From positions 1 through 55,681 of the forward strand of contig CAMKLG010000015.1 in the NCBI GenBank assembly GCA_946413585.1: a stretch of 55,681 nt of DNA, in the 5' to 3' direction. Below the pieces are notes generated by a model. The model did not search any database. It saw only the letters and a program-made list of their open reading frames with translations, and was not told the origin of the DNA. This document shows positions 43,187-50,937 of this stretch, one piece after another; the first letter of the stretch is position 1; the number at the start of each line of letters is the position of its first letter. Source of the DNA: an uncultured Bacteroidales bacterium. GTDB lineage: Bacteria; Bacteroidota; Bacteroidia; Bacteroidales; WCHB1-69. Position numbers and translations under genes: made by a program.

Positions 43187-44413
43187 ATGAAGAATTTTGT
43201 GATACATACGTTAGGATGTAAGCTGAATTTCAGCGAATCATCCGCGATTGCCGCCGAACTGGAAAAACGCGGCTGGGTTCAAGGCGGCGTGCCTGAAATC
43301 GTCATCGTGAACACTTGCGCAGTGACTGGTTCTGCCGAGAAGAAGACCCGTAACCTGGTTTCCAAACTTCACCGCGAAAACCCGTTGGCCGCCATCATGC
43401 TCATCGGCTGTTACAGCGCCCTCAAGCCCGAACTGCTCGAACGTTGGGCCGGTGTTGACAAAGTCTTCGGCAGCCACAACAAGATGAGTGTCGTCGATTA
43501 CATCGTCACCCGCGAAGTGAAACCTTCTCCCAACTTCTTCGCCACTTACTCCATCCACGATCGCACCCGTTCGTTCCTCAAGATTCAGGACGGATGCAAT
43601 ACCCACTGTACCTACTGCACCGTATGGATCGCCCGTGGCAAGAGCCGCAGCGACACCATCGACGGCGTGCTCAAGAATATCAAAGAAATTGCAGACCAGG
43701 GGGTTCACGAAGTGAATCTCACCGGCGTGAATATCGGCGACTTCGGCCGCGGCACCAACGAGGATTTCACAAAGCTCATGAAGGCCATTGTGAAACAGAA
43801 AGCCATCGAACGGGTGCGCATCTCCTCCATCGAACCAGAACTGCTCACCGACGACGTCATCAAATTGGTGGCTAAGAACGAGATGCTGATGCCGCACTTC
43901 CACCTGCCGCTGCAGTCAGGCTGCGACCGCATCCTCACCGAAATGCGCCGTCGTTACACCACCGAACAATATGCTGAAAAAGTCAAGAAAATCAAGAAGT
44001 TGATGCCTGACGCTTGCGTCGCATGCGATGTCATTGTGGGCTTCCCCGGCGAAACAGACGAGGAGTTCGAAGAGACTTACAACTTCCTTTCCGACCTGCC
44101 CATCAGCTATATGCACGTGTTCAGCTACTCCCGTCGTCCTCGCACCGCCGCCAACATCATGGAGGATCAGATTTCCGAGGATGTGAAGAGCGAACGCAGC
44201 GAACGCCTGATAGCCCTCTCCAATGAGAAAAAGCGTATTTTTTACGAACAATGCGCCGGCCAAGAACGTCCTGTGTTAGTGGAATCACAGATAACTGACG
44301 ATATGCTGTCCGGTTTCACCGACAATTACATCAGAGTGCAAATTCCTTATAGTGAAGATATTATAAACACTATCCAAACCATCACTGTAGATCCATGTCG
44401 CACCGTGTTATAA
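43187..44413 (+). CDS. mtaB: tRNA t6A37 methylthiotransferase MtaB
   Basis: A 408-residue radical SAM methylthiotransferase. N-terminal iron-sulfur domain cysteines are in HTLGCKLN, NTCAVT and LIGCYS; the radical-SAM cluster is KIQDGCNTHCTYCTVW; then SSIEPELL and HFHLPLQSGCD; a TRAM-like C-terminus (PVLVESQITDDML). The TLGCKLN start and overall size match MtaB (YqeV), which adds a methylthio group to t6A37 in tRNAs reading ANN codons, instead of MiaB. First gene of a three-gene operon: its 3' end overlaps the M16 peptidase gene by 19 bp. Confidence 0.9.
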   Translation: MKNFVIHTLGCKLNFSESSAIAAELEKRGWVQGGVPEIVIVNTCAVTGSAEKKTRNLVSKLHRENPLAAIMLIGCYSALKPELLERWAGVDKVFGSHNKMSVVDYIVTREVKPSPNFFATYSIHDRTRSFLKIQDGCNTHCTYCTVWIARGKSRSDTIDGVLKNIKEIADQGVHEVNLTGVNIGDFGRGTNEDFTKLMKAIVKQKAIERVRISSIEPELLTDDVIKLVAKNEMLMPHFHLPLQSGCDRILTEMRRRYTTEQYAEKVKKIKKLMPDACVACDVIVGFPGETDEEFEETYNFLSDLPISYMHVFSYSRRPRTAANIMEDQISEDVKSERSERLIALSNEKKRIFYEQCAGQERPVLVESQITDDMLSGFTDNYIRVQIPYSEDIINTIQTITVDPCRTVL

Positions 44414-45627
44414 GACTGCAAAACGGTCTTAGGTTGCTGCACATCCCCACCGCGTCGCCCATTTCCCATTTCGGCATCCTCATCGATGCCGGTACGCGTG
44501 ACGAGCCCGAAACACATCCGGGCTTGGCTCATTTTGTGGAACACACCATCTTCAAAGGGACAGAAAAGCGCAACGCTTATCGCGTCATCAACCGCATGGA
44601 GAGCGTCGGCGGCGACCTGAATGCCAGCACTTCCAAGGAGGAAACCGACTTCTATGCCTCCTTTCTTTCGCCAGACTATCCCCGCGCGGTGGAACTCCTC
44701 GCAGACATCTTCTTCCACGCGACTTTCCCGAAAAAGGAAATCGAGAAGGAGAAAACCGTCATTTTCGAAGAGATCAACTATTATAATGACAGTCCTTCAG
44801 AGCTGATTTTCGACGATTTCGAGTCGTTGGTTTTCCATCAGCATGATATGGGCAAGATTGTCTTGGGCACGAAAGAGAGTGTGCAAAACATTCACCGTGA
44901 AGATGCTATGGACTTTATCTCAAAGAATTACACATTGGAGAATGTGGTGTTAGCCTCCGTGGGCAATATTTCCACCGAAAAATTGGTAAAATTGTGTAAT
45001 AAACACTTCGGTAACAGCAAGTTAACGGATGGCACACGCCGCCGGAAACCTTTCACGAATTTTCAGCCGCATACCCGCAACGTACGCAAAAGCACCTCGC
45101 AAACCAACGTGGTCACCGGAACCCTCGCCTACGATATTCGCGACCCGAAGCGTATTCCTTTCATGCTGTTAAACAACATCTTAGGCGGTCAGGGACAGAA
45201 CACGCGCCTCAACATGAGCGTGCGTGAGAAGATGGGACTGGCCTACACCGTGGAATCCTACTTCAACGCTTTCTCCGACTGCGGACTCTTCAGCGTCTAT
45301 TTCGGGTGCGACGCGCACGAGCGCGACCATTGTCTGAATCTCGTGCATCGCGAAATGGAGAAACTGAAACGTCAGAAACTGGGTTCTATGCAACTCTATT
45401 ATGCTAAAAAACAGTATCTTGGACAACTGGCACTCTCACAAGAGAGCAAACTCAACGAACTGCTCGCCGCAGGACACTTGGCACTCTTCTACGACGAAGT
45501 TTCCGACATGAACGAGGACATCCAAACCATTGAAAACATTACCACCGAACAACTCAGCGAAGTGGCTAATGAAATATTCGACCTGTCACGTTTTTCCACG
45601 CTCATTTTTGATCCTGAAGAAGAATGA
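44395..45627 (+). CDS. M16-family zinc peptidase (pitrilysin/processing-peptidase type)
   Basis: A 410-residue protein with the inverted zinc motif HFVEH (His46-Glu49-His50) and downstream glutamate in the [15 protein letters not shown] region, followed by the second M16 half ([20 protein letters not shown] ... [10 protein letters not shown]). It matches single-chain bacterial M16B peptidases of about 410-420 residues, which cleave small peptides. The start ATG lies within the end of mtaB, and its own stop overlaps the recR start (ATGA), so the three genes are translationally coupled. Confidence 0.92.
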   Translation: MSHRVIRLQNGLRLLHIPTASPISHFGILIDAGTRDEPETHPGLAHFVEHTIFKGTEKRNAYRVINRMESVGGDLNASTSKEETDFYASFLSPDYPRAVELLADIFFHATFPKKEIEKEKTVIFEEINYYNDSPSELIFDDFESLVFHQHDMGKIVLGTKESVQNIHREDAMDFISKNYTLENVVLASVGNISTEKLVKLCNKHFGNSKLTDGTRRRKPFTNFQPHTRNVRKSTSQTNVVTGTLAYDIRDPKRIPFMLLNNILGGQGQNTRLNMSVREKMGLAYTVESYFNAFSDCGLFSVYFGCDAHERDHCLNLVHREMEKLKRQKLGSMQLYYAKKQYLGQLALSQESKLNELLAAGHLALFYDEVSDMNEDIQTIENITTEQLSEVANEIFDLSRFSTLIFDPEEE

Positions 45628-46253
45628 TTTCCCTATATTCCAAGCACTTAGAGAATGCCGTTAACGAGATTTCCAAACTCCCCGGCATCGGAAAGCGGTC
45701 AGCACTGCGACTCGCCCTGCATCTCATCAAGCAGGATGAAGCCAACGTGACACTGCTCACTGACCGCATCAACAAACTCAAGAGCGACGTGGTCTATTGT
45801 CGGCAATGCTACAACATCTCCGACCACGACATCTGCGACATCTGCGCCAATCCGAAGCGCGACGCGGGGGTCATCTGCGTGGTGCAGGACATCCGCGATG
45901 TCATCGCCATCGAAAACACCCACCAGTATCAAGGTGTGTATCACGTCCTGGGCGGTGTGATTTCTCCCATGGACGGCATTGGCATCCAGCAACTTACCAT
46001 TCAACAACTGTTCGAGAGAGTGAACGCCGGTGGTATCAAGGAGATTATCTTAGCGTTGCCCGCCACTGTAGAGGGTGACACCACCAACTTCTTCATCTAC
46101 AAGAACATACAAGACAAAGTCCCGACCATCACCACCATCGCCCGTGGTATCGGCGTTGGCGAGGAACTGGAGTATGCGGACGAGGCCACACTGGGCCGGT
46201 CAATTGTTGCGCGCACGGAGTTTGAGAGGGCATACAACCGCAATGAAGAATGA
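45624..46253 (+). CDS. recR: Recombination mediator RecR
   Basis: A 209-residue RecR: helix-hairpin-helix [17 protein letters not shown], four-cysteine zinc finger [16 protein letters not shown], Toprim segment [16 protein letters not shown], and the conserved [15 protein letters not shown] and [13 protein letters not shown] blocks. With RecF/RecO it helps load RecA on gapped DNA. The start overlaps the stop of the M16 peptidase gene by four bases. The stop is followed by 7-bp ATTATGA-type repeats. Confidence 0.96.
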   Translation: MISLYSKHLENAVNEISKLPGIGKRSALRLALHLIKQDEANVTLLTDRINKLKSDVVYCRQCYNISDHDICDICANPKRDAGVICVVQDIRDVIAIENTHQYQGVYHVLGGVISPMDGIGIQQLTIQQLFERVNAGGIKEIILALPATVEGDTTNFFIYKNIQDKVPTITTIARGIGVGEELEYADEATLGRSIVARTEFERAYNRNEE

Positions 46254-46258
46254 TTAAT

Positions 46259-46756
46259 TATGAATTATGAATTATGAATAATAGGTTTGATTCTTGCTTG
46301 TAGCGGACTTCGTTTTTAGGTTTTGTCGGGTGGATATTATAATTGAAGAAAGGATTCTTATGATTTCAAGGTTTTCCTCATACATGCTCTCGAAAATTCT
46401 TTTACTGATATAACCACTTTCAAACAACAGTTCAAGCCAATAGCACGTTTCTTCAGCTTCCTTCTGCGCTATACTCATTTTTGCAATAAAATCTGGTTTT
46501 GACTGACCTCTACTACCCTCTCGAACATTTGCACCAATACTCGTGCCACTGCGTAAAATTTGTTTTGAGATCACAAACTCTTTCCTTTCAGCGCACAAAT
46601 ACTTGTACATCTTAATAATCCTCAAAGCATACGCCTTACTTTTAATCAAAATTACATTATCAGTTTTCATAATAGAAATATATTTTGTTAAACATACAAT
46701 CCTCAACGAACAACCCCTAATATTATTGTATTAAAAATAATCATTCATAATTCATA
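46259..46756. repeat. 13-bp inverted repeats flanking the S23-type gene
   Basis: TATGAATTATGAA at 46259-46271 and its reverse complement at 46744-46756 bracket the four-helix-bundle gene. Both are part of 7-bp AATTATG-type repeats, so the symmetry may result from repeat arrays and need not mark an insertion. Confidence 0.55.
46272..46670 (-). CDS. S23-type four-helix-bundle protein
   Basis: The 132-residue protein (start ATG 46668-46670, MKTDNVILIKSKAYALRII) has the pattern of the four-helix-bundle/23S rRNA intervening-sequence protein family: QILRSGTSIGANVREGSRGQSK, DFIAKMSIAQKEAEETCYWLELL. Members are found inside rRNA intervening sequences and as stand-alone genes; their function is unknown. 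The gene is clearly richer in A+T than its neighbours and is opposite in orientation to recR and the lyase gene around it, bracketed by short inverted repeats, which points to separate acquisition. Confidence 0.85.
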   Translation of the reverse strand: MKTDNVILIKSKAYALRIIKMYKYLCAERKEFVISKQILRSGTSIGANVREGSRGQSKPDFIAKMSIAQKEAEETCYWLELLFESGYISKRIFESMYEENLEIIRILSSIIISTRQNLKTKSATSKNQTYYS

Positions 46757-46759
46757 GTT

Positions 46760-47923
46760 ATGCAATACGATTTCAACACTATCCCCGCCCGCAAGGGTAC
46801 CTTCTGCGTGAAGCACGACATGACCCGTGAGGTTTTCGGGACGGAGGATTTGCTGCCGATGTGGGTGGCGGATATGGATTTCAAAACGCCGGATTTCATT
46901 CTGGATGCGATACGGAAGCGTTGCGACCATGAGGTGCTGGGCTATACCTTTGCGCCCGACAGCTACAAAATGGCCGTGCTGAACTGGTTTCAGAAACGTT
47001 ACGGTATCGCAACGAAATGGAACAAGATGCACTTCATTCCGGGCATCGTGCAGGGCATCGCTTTTGTGCTGCAGACGTTCACCGTCCCAGGCGACAAGGT
47101 GCTGATTACCACGCCGGTATATCCACCATTTATCAATGTGCCGCATCGCACAGGACGCATCTTTGTAAGCAGTCCGCTGAAGACAGTAAACGGTCGATTC
47201 ACGTTCGATTTCGAGGATTTGGAACGCAAGGCGCAAGGCTGCAAGGTGATGATTCTCAGCAATCCGCACAATCCTGGCGGCACGGTTTGGACAAAAGAGG
47301 AACTGTCGCAGGTAGGCGACATTTGCCTCAAGCACAAAGTGTTGGTTATCTCGGACGAAATCCATGCCGACCTCACCTACCCTGAATTTCATCACACCTC
47401 TTTCACCACAGTGTCGGAGGCGGCGTTACACAACTCCATCACCTTTTTCGCTCCGAGCAAGACCTTCAACATGGCGGGACTGGCATCCTCGGTTTGCTAT
47501 GTGCCGGACGAAGAAATCCGAAAGACGTTTTTCGGATTCCTGGACCACAATGAGCTTTCATTAGGGAACATCTTCGGTTATTACGCGGCGGAGGCGGCTT
47601 TCGCGCACGGAGAGGAGTGGTTACAACAGTTGCTCGAATATCTGCAAGGCAACATCAACGCTGCGGAACAATTCCTGAAAGAAAACTGTCCGGAGATCAC
47701 CTTCATGCGCCCGCAAGCCTCCTTTTTGTTGTGGATGGATTTCCGTTCTTGGCACCTTTCGCAGAAAGATTTGGAAAGAAAATTGATTTACGATGCCAAA
47801 ATCGGTCTCAACAACGGCACAGATTTCGGTCCGGAAGGAGAGGGTTTTATGCGCATGAATATCGGCACAAACCGCGAAACAGTGATGGAAGGACTGCGAC
47901 GGATTTGTTCAGTTAGGAGTTAG
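46760..47923 (+). CDS. PatB/MalY-type cysteine-S-conjugate beta-lyase
   Basis: A 387-residue PLP-dependent aminotransferase-fold protein. Motifs: WVADMDFKTPDFI, GYTFAPDSY, VYPPF, SNPHNPGGTVWTKEEL, SDEIHADLTYP, and FAPSKTFNMAGL with the PLP lysine. It cleaves carbon-sulfur bonds such as in cystathionine, giving homocysteine or a thiol, pyruvate and ammonia. The last codons GTT AGG AGT and the TAG stop lie inside a 7-bp AGTTAGC-type array, so the C-terminus (VRS) is repeat-derived. Confidence 0.92.
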   Translation: MQYDFNTIPARKGTFCVKHDMTREVFGTEDLLPMWVADMDFKTPDFILDAIRKRCDHEVLGYTFAPDSYKMAVLNWFQKRYGIATKWNKMHFIPGIVQGIAFVLQTFTVPGDKVLITTPVYPPFINVPHRTGRIFVSSPLKTVNGRFTFDFEDLERKAQGCKVMILSNPHNPGGTVWTKEELSQVGDICLKHKVLVISDEIHADLTYPEFHHTSFTTVSEAALHNSITFFAPSKTFNMAGLASSVCYVPDEEIRKTFFGFLDHNELSLGNIFGYYAAEAAFAHGEEWLQQLLEYLQGNINAAEQFLKENCPEITFMRPQASFLLWMDFRSWHLSQKDLERKLIYDAKIGLNNGTDFGPEGEGFMRMNIGTNRETVMEGLRRICSVRS

Positions 47924-47945
47924 CAGTTAGTCGTTAGCAGTTTTC
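47911..47945 (+). repeat. Heptanucleotide array at the lyase stop
   Basis: Five 7-bp units of AGTTAGC type; the stop codon of the lyase gene is part of the second unit. The rest of the spacer (47946-48070) shows no gene. Confidence 0.7.
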
Positions 47946-48070
47946 GGGGTAGCACATTCGGCAATGATTAAAACTTATTGAAATACAACACCTTAAGTTT
48001 TCTAGAAGGGACAAAATGTGCGAAGCAAAATTAAATCGACACAAGCGGATCGCAGTGTGGGAATAAAAAA

Positions 48071-48092
48071 AATCCGGTCATAAGACCGGATT
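48071..48092 (-). terminator. Terminator of the tRNA-Leu gene
   Basis: Hairpin AATCCGGTC-ataa-GACCGGATT followed on the minus strand by a T run (from 48070 downwards). It lies 6 bp after the tRNA 3' end. T-rich and A-rich flanks make it potentially bidirectional. Confidence 0.85.
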
Positions 48093-48097
48093 TTTTG

Positions 48098-48184
48098 TGG
48101 TGCCCAGGACAAGAGTCGAACTTGCACGGGAGTACTCCCACTACCCCCTCAAAGTAGCGTGTCTACCAATTCCACCACCTGGGC
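48098..48184 (-). tRNA. tRNA-Leu (anticodon GAG)
   Basis: An 87-nt class II tRNA. Acceptor arms GCCCAGG and CCTGGGC pair fully, followed by A and an encoded CCA. D-arm sequence TGGAATTGGTAGACAC, anticodon stem CTACT/GGTAG with loop TTGAGGG (anticodon GAG), long variable arm (TGGGAGTACTCCC) and T-loop GTTCGACTC are all visible. A TATTTTTG -7 box lies at 48198-48205 just upstream. Confidence 0.95.
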
Positions 48185-48197
48185 TTGAAAGACGCGG

Positions 48198-48205
48198 CAA
48201 AAATA
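48198..48205 (-). promoter_or_regulatory. -7 box of the tRNA-Leu gene
   Basis: TATTTTTG followed by CCGCG on the minus strand, about 14 bp before the mature tRNA 5' end. Confidence 0.55.
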
Positions 48206-48290
48206 CAATTTTTTTGATATGATACACCACTTTGAAAAAAAAAATTTTTGTATCGAAAAAAAACGTATATTTGCCGACAAATTAATTATA

Positions 48291-49109
48291 ATGGCTCAGA
48301 AGAAGGTTTTATTCATCACACCAGAGATTTATCCCTATTTTCCTGAGGGGTATATCGCCAATATTTGTCGTTTTCTTCCCCAAGGCATCCAAGAGAGAGA
48401 GAACGAAATCCGCACTTTCATGCCGAAATTCGGTTGCGTAAACGACCACAAGCACATGTTGCACGAGGTCATCAGGCTGTCCGGACAAAATATCATCATC
48501 GAAGACACCGACCATCCGTTAATCATCAAGGTGGCCTCATTGCAAAACGTCAGAATGCAGATCTACTTCATCGACAGCGAAGACTTTTTCAAACGGAAAA
48601 CCCAATATCACGATGCCGACGGTGTGTTTTATCCCGACAACGACTCGCGCGCGATTTTTTACGCCAAAGGAGTCATCGAAACGGTAAGGAAGCTCGGTTG
48701 GGATCCGGACATCATCCATTGTCACGGCTGGATTTCCGCCCTTGTGCCGCTTTTCGTGAAGACTGTCTATAAGGATGACCCGTTGTTGCAAGGCACTCAG
48801 GTCGTCTATTCCATATTGCCCGACGAATTTCCCGACAAGTTCTCGCTCAATTTTGCGAAGAAACTGAAACAAACCAACATCCCTGCGTCAGGACTCAAAC
48901 ACTTCCGCAAAGCCGGCTACGACCAAATCGTCCAAGCCGCCATCGATTTTTCAGACGGTGTCGCCCTGACGAAAGACATCAAGAAGAAACTGCTGACTTA
49001 CGTCGAGAAGTCCGGCAAACCGGTGCTGCAACATCCCGATGACGACAACTACGTGGACATGTACGATGAATTTTACGATGAACTTCTAGCCGCCCGAGAA
49101 ACAGAATAA
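48291..49109 (+). CDS. Glycogen/starch synthase N-terminal domain-like protein (GT5-like)
   Basis: A 272-residue protein (start ATG 48291, MAQKKVLFITPEIYPYFPE) that corresponds to the N-terminal, glucan-binding half of GT5 glycogen synthases: VLFITPEI, IANICRFLPQGIQERENEIRTFMP, and IIHCHGWISALVPLFVKTVY (the conserved HxHDW-like spot reads CHGW). The second half with the ADP-glucose site is absent, so it is probably not a glycogen synthase by itself. Its small size and position 4 bp upstream of a DUF4270-type lipoprotein gene recur in Bacteroidota, suggesting a linked but unknown role. A TATATTTG box lies at 48266-48273. Confidence 0.75.
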   Translation: MAQKKVLFITPEIYPYFPEGYIANICRFLPQGIQERENEIRTFMPKFGCVNDHKHMLHEVIRLSGQNIIIEDTDHPLIIKVASLQNVRMQIYFIDSEDFFKRKTQYHDADGVFYPDNDSRAIFYAKGVIETVRKLGWDPDIIHCHGWISALVPLFVKTVYKDDPLLQGTQVVYSILPDEFPDKFSLNFAKKLKQTNIPASGLKHFRKAGYDQIVQAAIDFSDGVALTKDIKKKLLTYVEKSGKPVLQHPDDDNYVDMYDEFYDELLAARETE

Positions 49110-49113
49110 ACTA

Positions 49114-50427
49114 ATGAAAAGAATCCTGCTTTGCATTGTAACAGCGCTTTCATGCGCCTTGTTCACAGCCTGCACGAATGAGGTTACACCCATCGGACTG
49201 GATTTGATCGACAACCAGGTTGGCACGTACTTTGTGGACACGATAACCCTCGAAGCTTATTCAATGCTGGAGGACACCATCAACACCACCCAATCGTCAG
49301 CCGACATTTTAGGGCATCTCAGCGACCCCATATTCGGCCAAAGCAGCGCAGGCATATACACACAACTCGCGCTGTCGGGATCTACCGTCAACTTTGGCGC
49401 CAACCCCATCATCGACTCGGTGGTTCTCACGTTGCAAATATCTAGTTACTACGGAGATACAAACTCATACGTGGGCATTAAAGTTCACAAACTGACCAGC
49501 GATTTAAGCACAACGGAACAATATTACCAGACCAGCACTGTAGGATACGACCCCAACATATTGAACTACAGTCTCACTGGCTATAATCTGCGTCCCAGAA
49601 CTCCTGTTGTGGTCGATACAGCGTTGATCAACGCGCATTTGCGTATTCGTCTCTCCCAAGACTTCGGACAAGATATTCTGAATCGTCAACATGAGATAAA
49701 CAACAACTTCAACAGTTTCCTCAAAGGATTGTATATTGAAGCCACTTCCCACACGGGCAACTGCGGTTATATGCTGACCACCAACATGAACAGCGCTCTC
49801 ACGGGGTTGACCGTGTATTATCATAATGACAATGAATATAACAAACGATACACCTTCCCATGCACCGAGAACTGCGCCCGCTTCACGCATTTAGACCACA
49901 ACTACTCCGCTTCTTCTAATGACTATTTCATACAAGAAGTGCTGCAGAATCAAAAAGTTTTGGGTGAGGATGTTCTCTTTTTGCAAGGTGGCGGCGGTGT
50001 GAAAACACGCATCACGTTCCCCTATCTGGAAAACACCTTTGATCAGTACAATGATCGAACCATCATTCATCGCGCCGAACTGGTCATCACGAATGTGGAT
50101 CCCAACGAAGTGTTTTTGATACAGCCTAACTTACTGACCATCCAGGGCGTACGCAAATCCGACGGTGCCATCCGGTTCCTGCCCGATGACGACTACTACA
50201 CCAATGCATCCTACTTTGGCGGCACATACGACAGCAAGACCCACGAGTACCGCTTCCGCATCACGAACTACGTGCAGGAGTTAATCCTAAAAGAGGGCGA
50301 CTGGAACAACTATATCAACTTGGTGGTACGCGGCTCTGCCGTTCGTCCACACCGCCTTGTTTTCGACGGAACCGACCCTGACTCCCCCACCCGATTGAGA
50401 CTAGAAATTGCGTACTCTAATTATTAA
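49114..50427 (+). CDS. DUF4270-type lipoprotein
   Basis: A 437-residue lipoprotein with lipobox FTACTNE. The beginning of the mature protein (GLDLIDNQVGTYFVDTITLEAYS) and the segments LGHLSDPIFGQSSAGIYTQL and PIIDSVVLTLQI are typical of the DUF4270 family of Bacteroidota outer-surface lipoproteins, mostly beta-strand. Function is unknown. It follows the GT5-like gene by 4 bp and is probably co-transcribed with it. Confidence 0.85.
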   Translation: MKRILLCIVTALSCALFTACTNEVTPIGLDLIDNQVGTYFVDTITLEAYSMLEDTINTTQSSADILGHLSDPIFGQSSAGIYTQLALSGSTVNFGANPIIDSVVLTLQISSYYGDTNSYVGIKVHKLTSDLSTTEQYYQTSTVGYDPNILNYSLTGYNLRPRTPVVVDTALINAHLRIRLSQDFGQDILNRQHEINNNFNSFLKGLYIEATSHTGNCGYMLTTNMNSALTGLTVYYHNDNEYNKRYTFPCTENCARFTHLDHNYSASSNDYFIQEVLQNQKVLGEDVLFLQGGGGVKTRITFPYLENTFDQYNDRTIIHRAELVITNVDPNEVFLIQPNLLTIQGVRKSDGAIRFLPDDDYYTNASYFGGTYDSKTHEYRFRITNYVQELILKEGDWNNYINLVVRGSAVRPHRLVFDGTDPDSPTRLRLEIAYSNY

Positions 50428-50537
50428 TCAAGGATGGATAATTGACGGAAAACCGCATTGACAGGGAAAACAATGCGGTTCAACAAATTAACATAACGTT
50501 GGTGATAATTTTATAGCGGTTATATCAAAAAAAAGTG

Positions 50538-50545
50538 TATTTTTG
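50538..50545 (+). promoter_or_regulatory. -7 box of rpmB
   Basis: TATTTTTG followed by CCGC, 46 bp upstream of the rpmB start codon. No TTTG at the expected -33 distance. Confidence 0.5.
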
Positions 50546-50591
50546 CCGCTCGAAAAAATCAAATAGAAATATAACAAAAAAAGGATAAAAA

Positions 50592-50825
50592 ATGTCAAGA
50601 GTTTGCGAAATTACTGGGAAAAAAGCGATTGTGGGCAATAACGTTTCTCACTCCAACATCAAAACGAAGAGAAAATTCAACCCCAACTTGCACACCAAAA
50701 AATTCTATGTTCCTGAATTGGATGAATGGATTTATTTGAAGGTGTCTGCGCATGGTTTGCGCAATATCAACAAAAAAGGTATTTACCAATGCCTGATCGA
50801 AGCCAGCGAAAAGGGAATCTTATAA
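50592..50825 (+). CDS. rpmB: 50S ribosomal protein L28
   Basis: A 77-residue basic protein starting [20 protein letters not shown] with [17 protein letters not shown] and [12 protein letters not shown], the hallmark of L28. It belongs to the large ribosomal subunit. In many Bacteroidota rpmB is followed by rpmG and a DUF4295 gene; here a terminator follows at once, so it is a single-gene unit. Confidence 0.96.
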   Translation: MSRVCEITGKKAIVGNNVSHSNIKTKRKFNPNLHTKKFYVPELDEWIYLKVSAHGLRNINKKGIYQCLIEASEKGIL

Positions 50826-50854
50826 TCTTTTCCTGACTTAAGAACAAAAAAAGG

Positions 50855-50882
50855 ACTGCTGCAAAAACAGCAGTTTTTTTTT
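50855..50882 (+). terminator. rpmB terminator
   Basis: Hairpin ACTGCTG-caaaaa-CAGCAGT (50855-50874) followed by a run of T, 30 bp after the rpmB stop. Confidence 0.85.
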
Positions 50883-50937
50883 ATTAAACACAATAATTCC
50901 GACAATAATACGTAATACATATTCAAGTTCATACAGT

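Noticed and set aside
48219-48290. Longer N-terminus for the GT5-like protein
   Set aside because: The upstream codons are A-rich promoter sequence that contains the -7 box; the conserved protein begins at the ATG at 48291.
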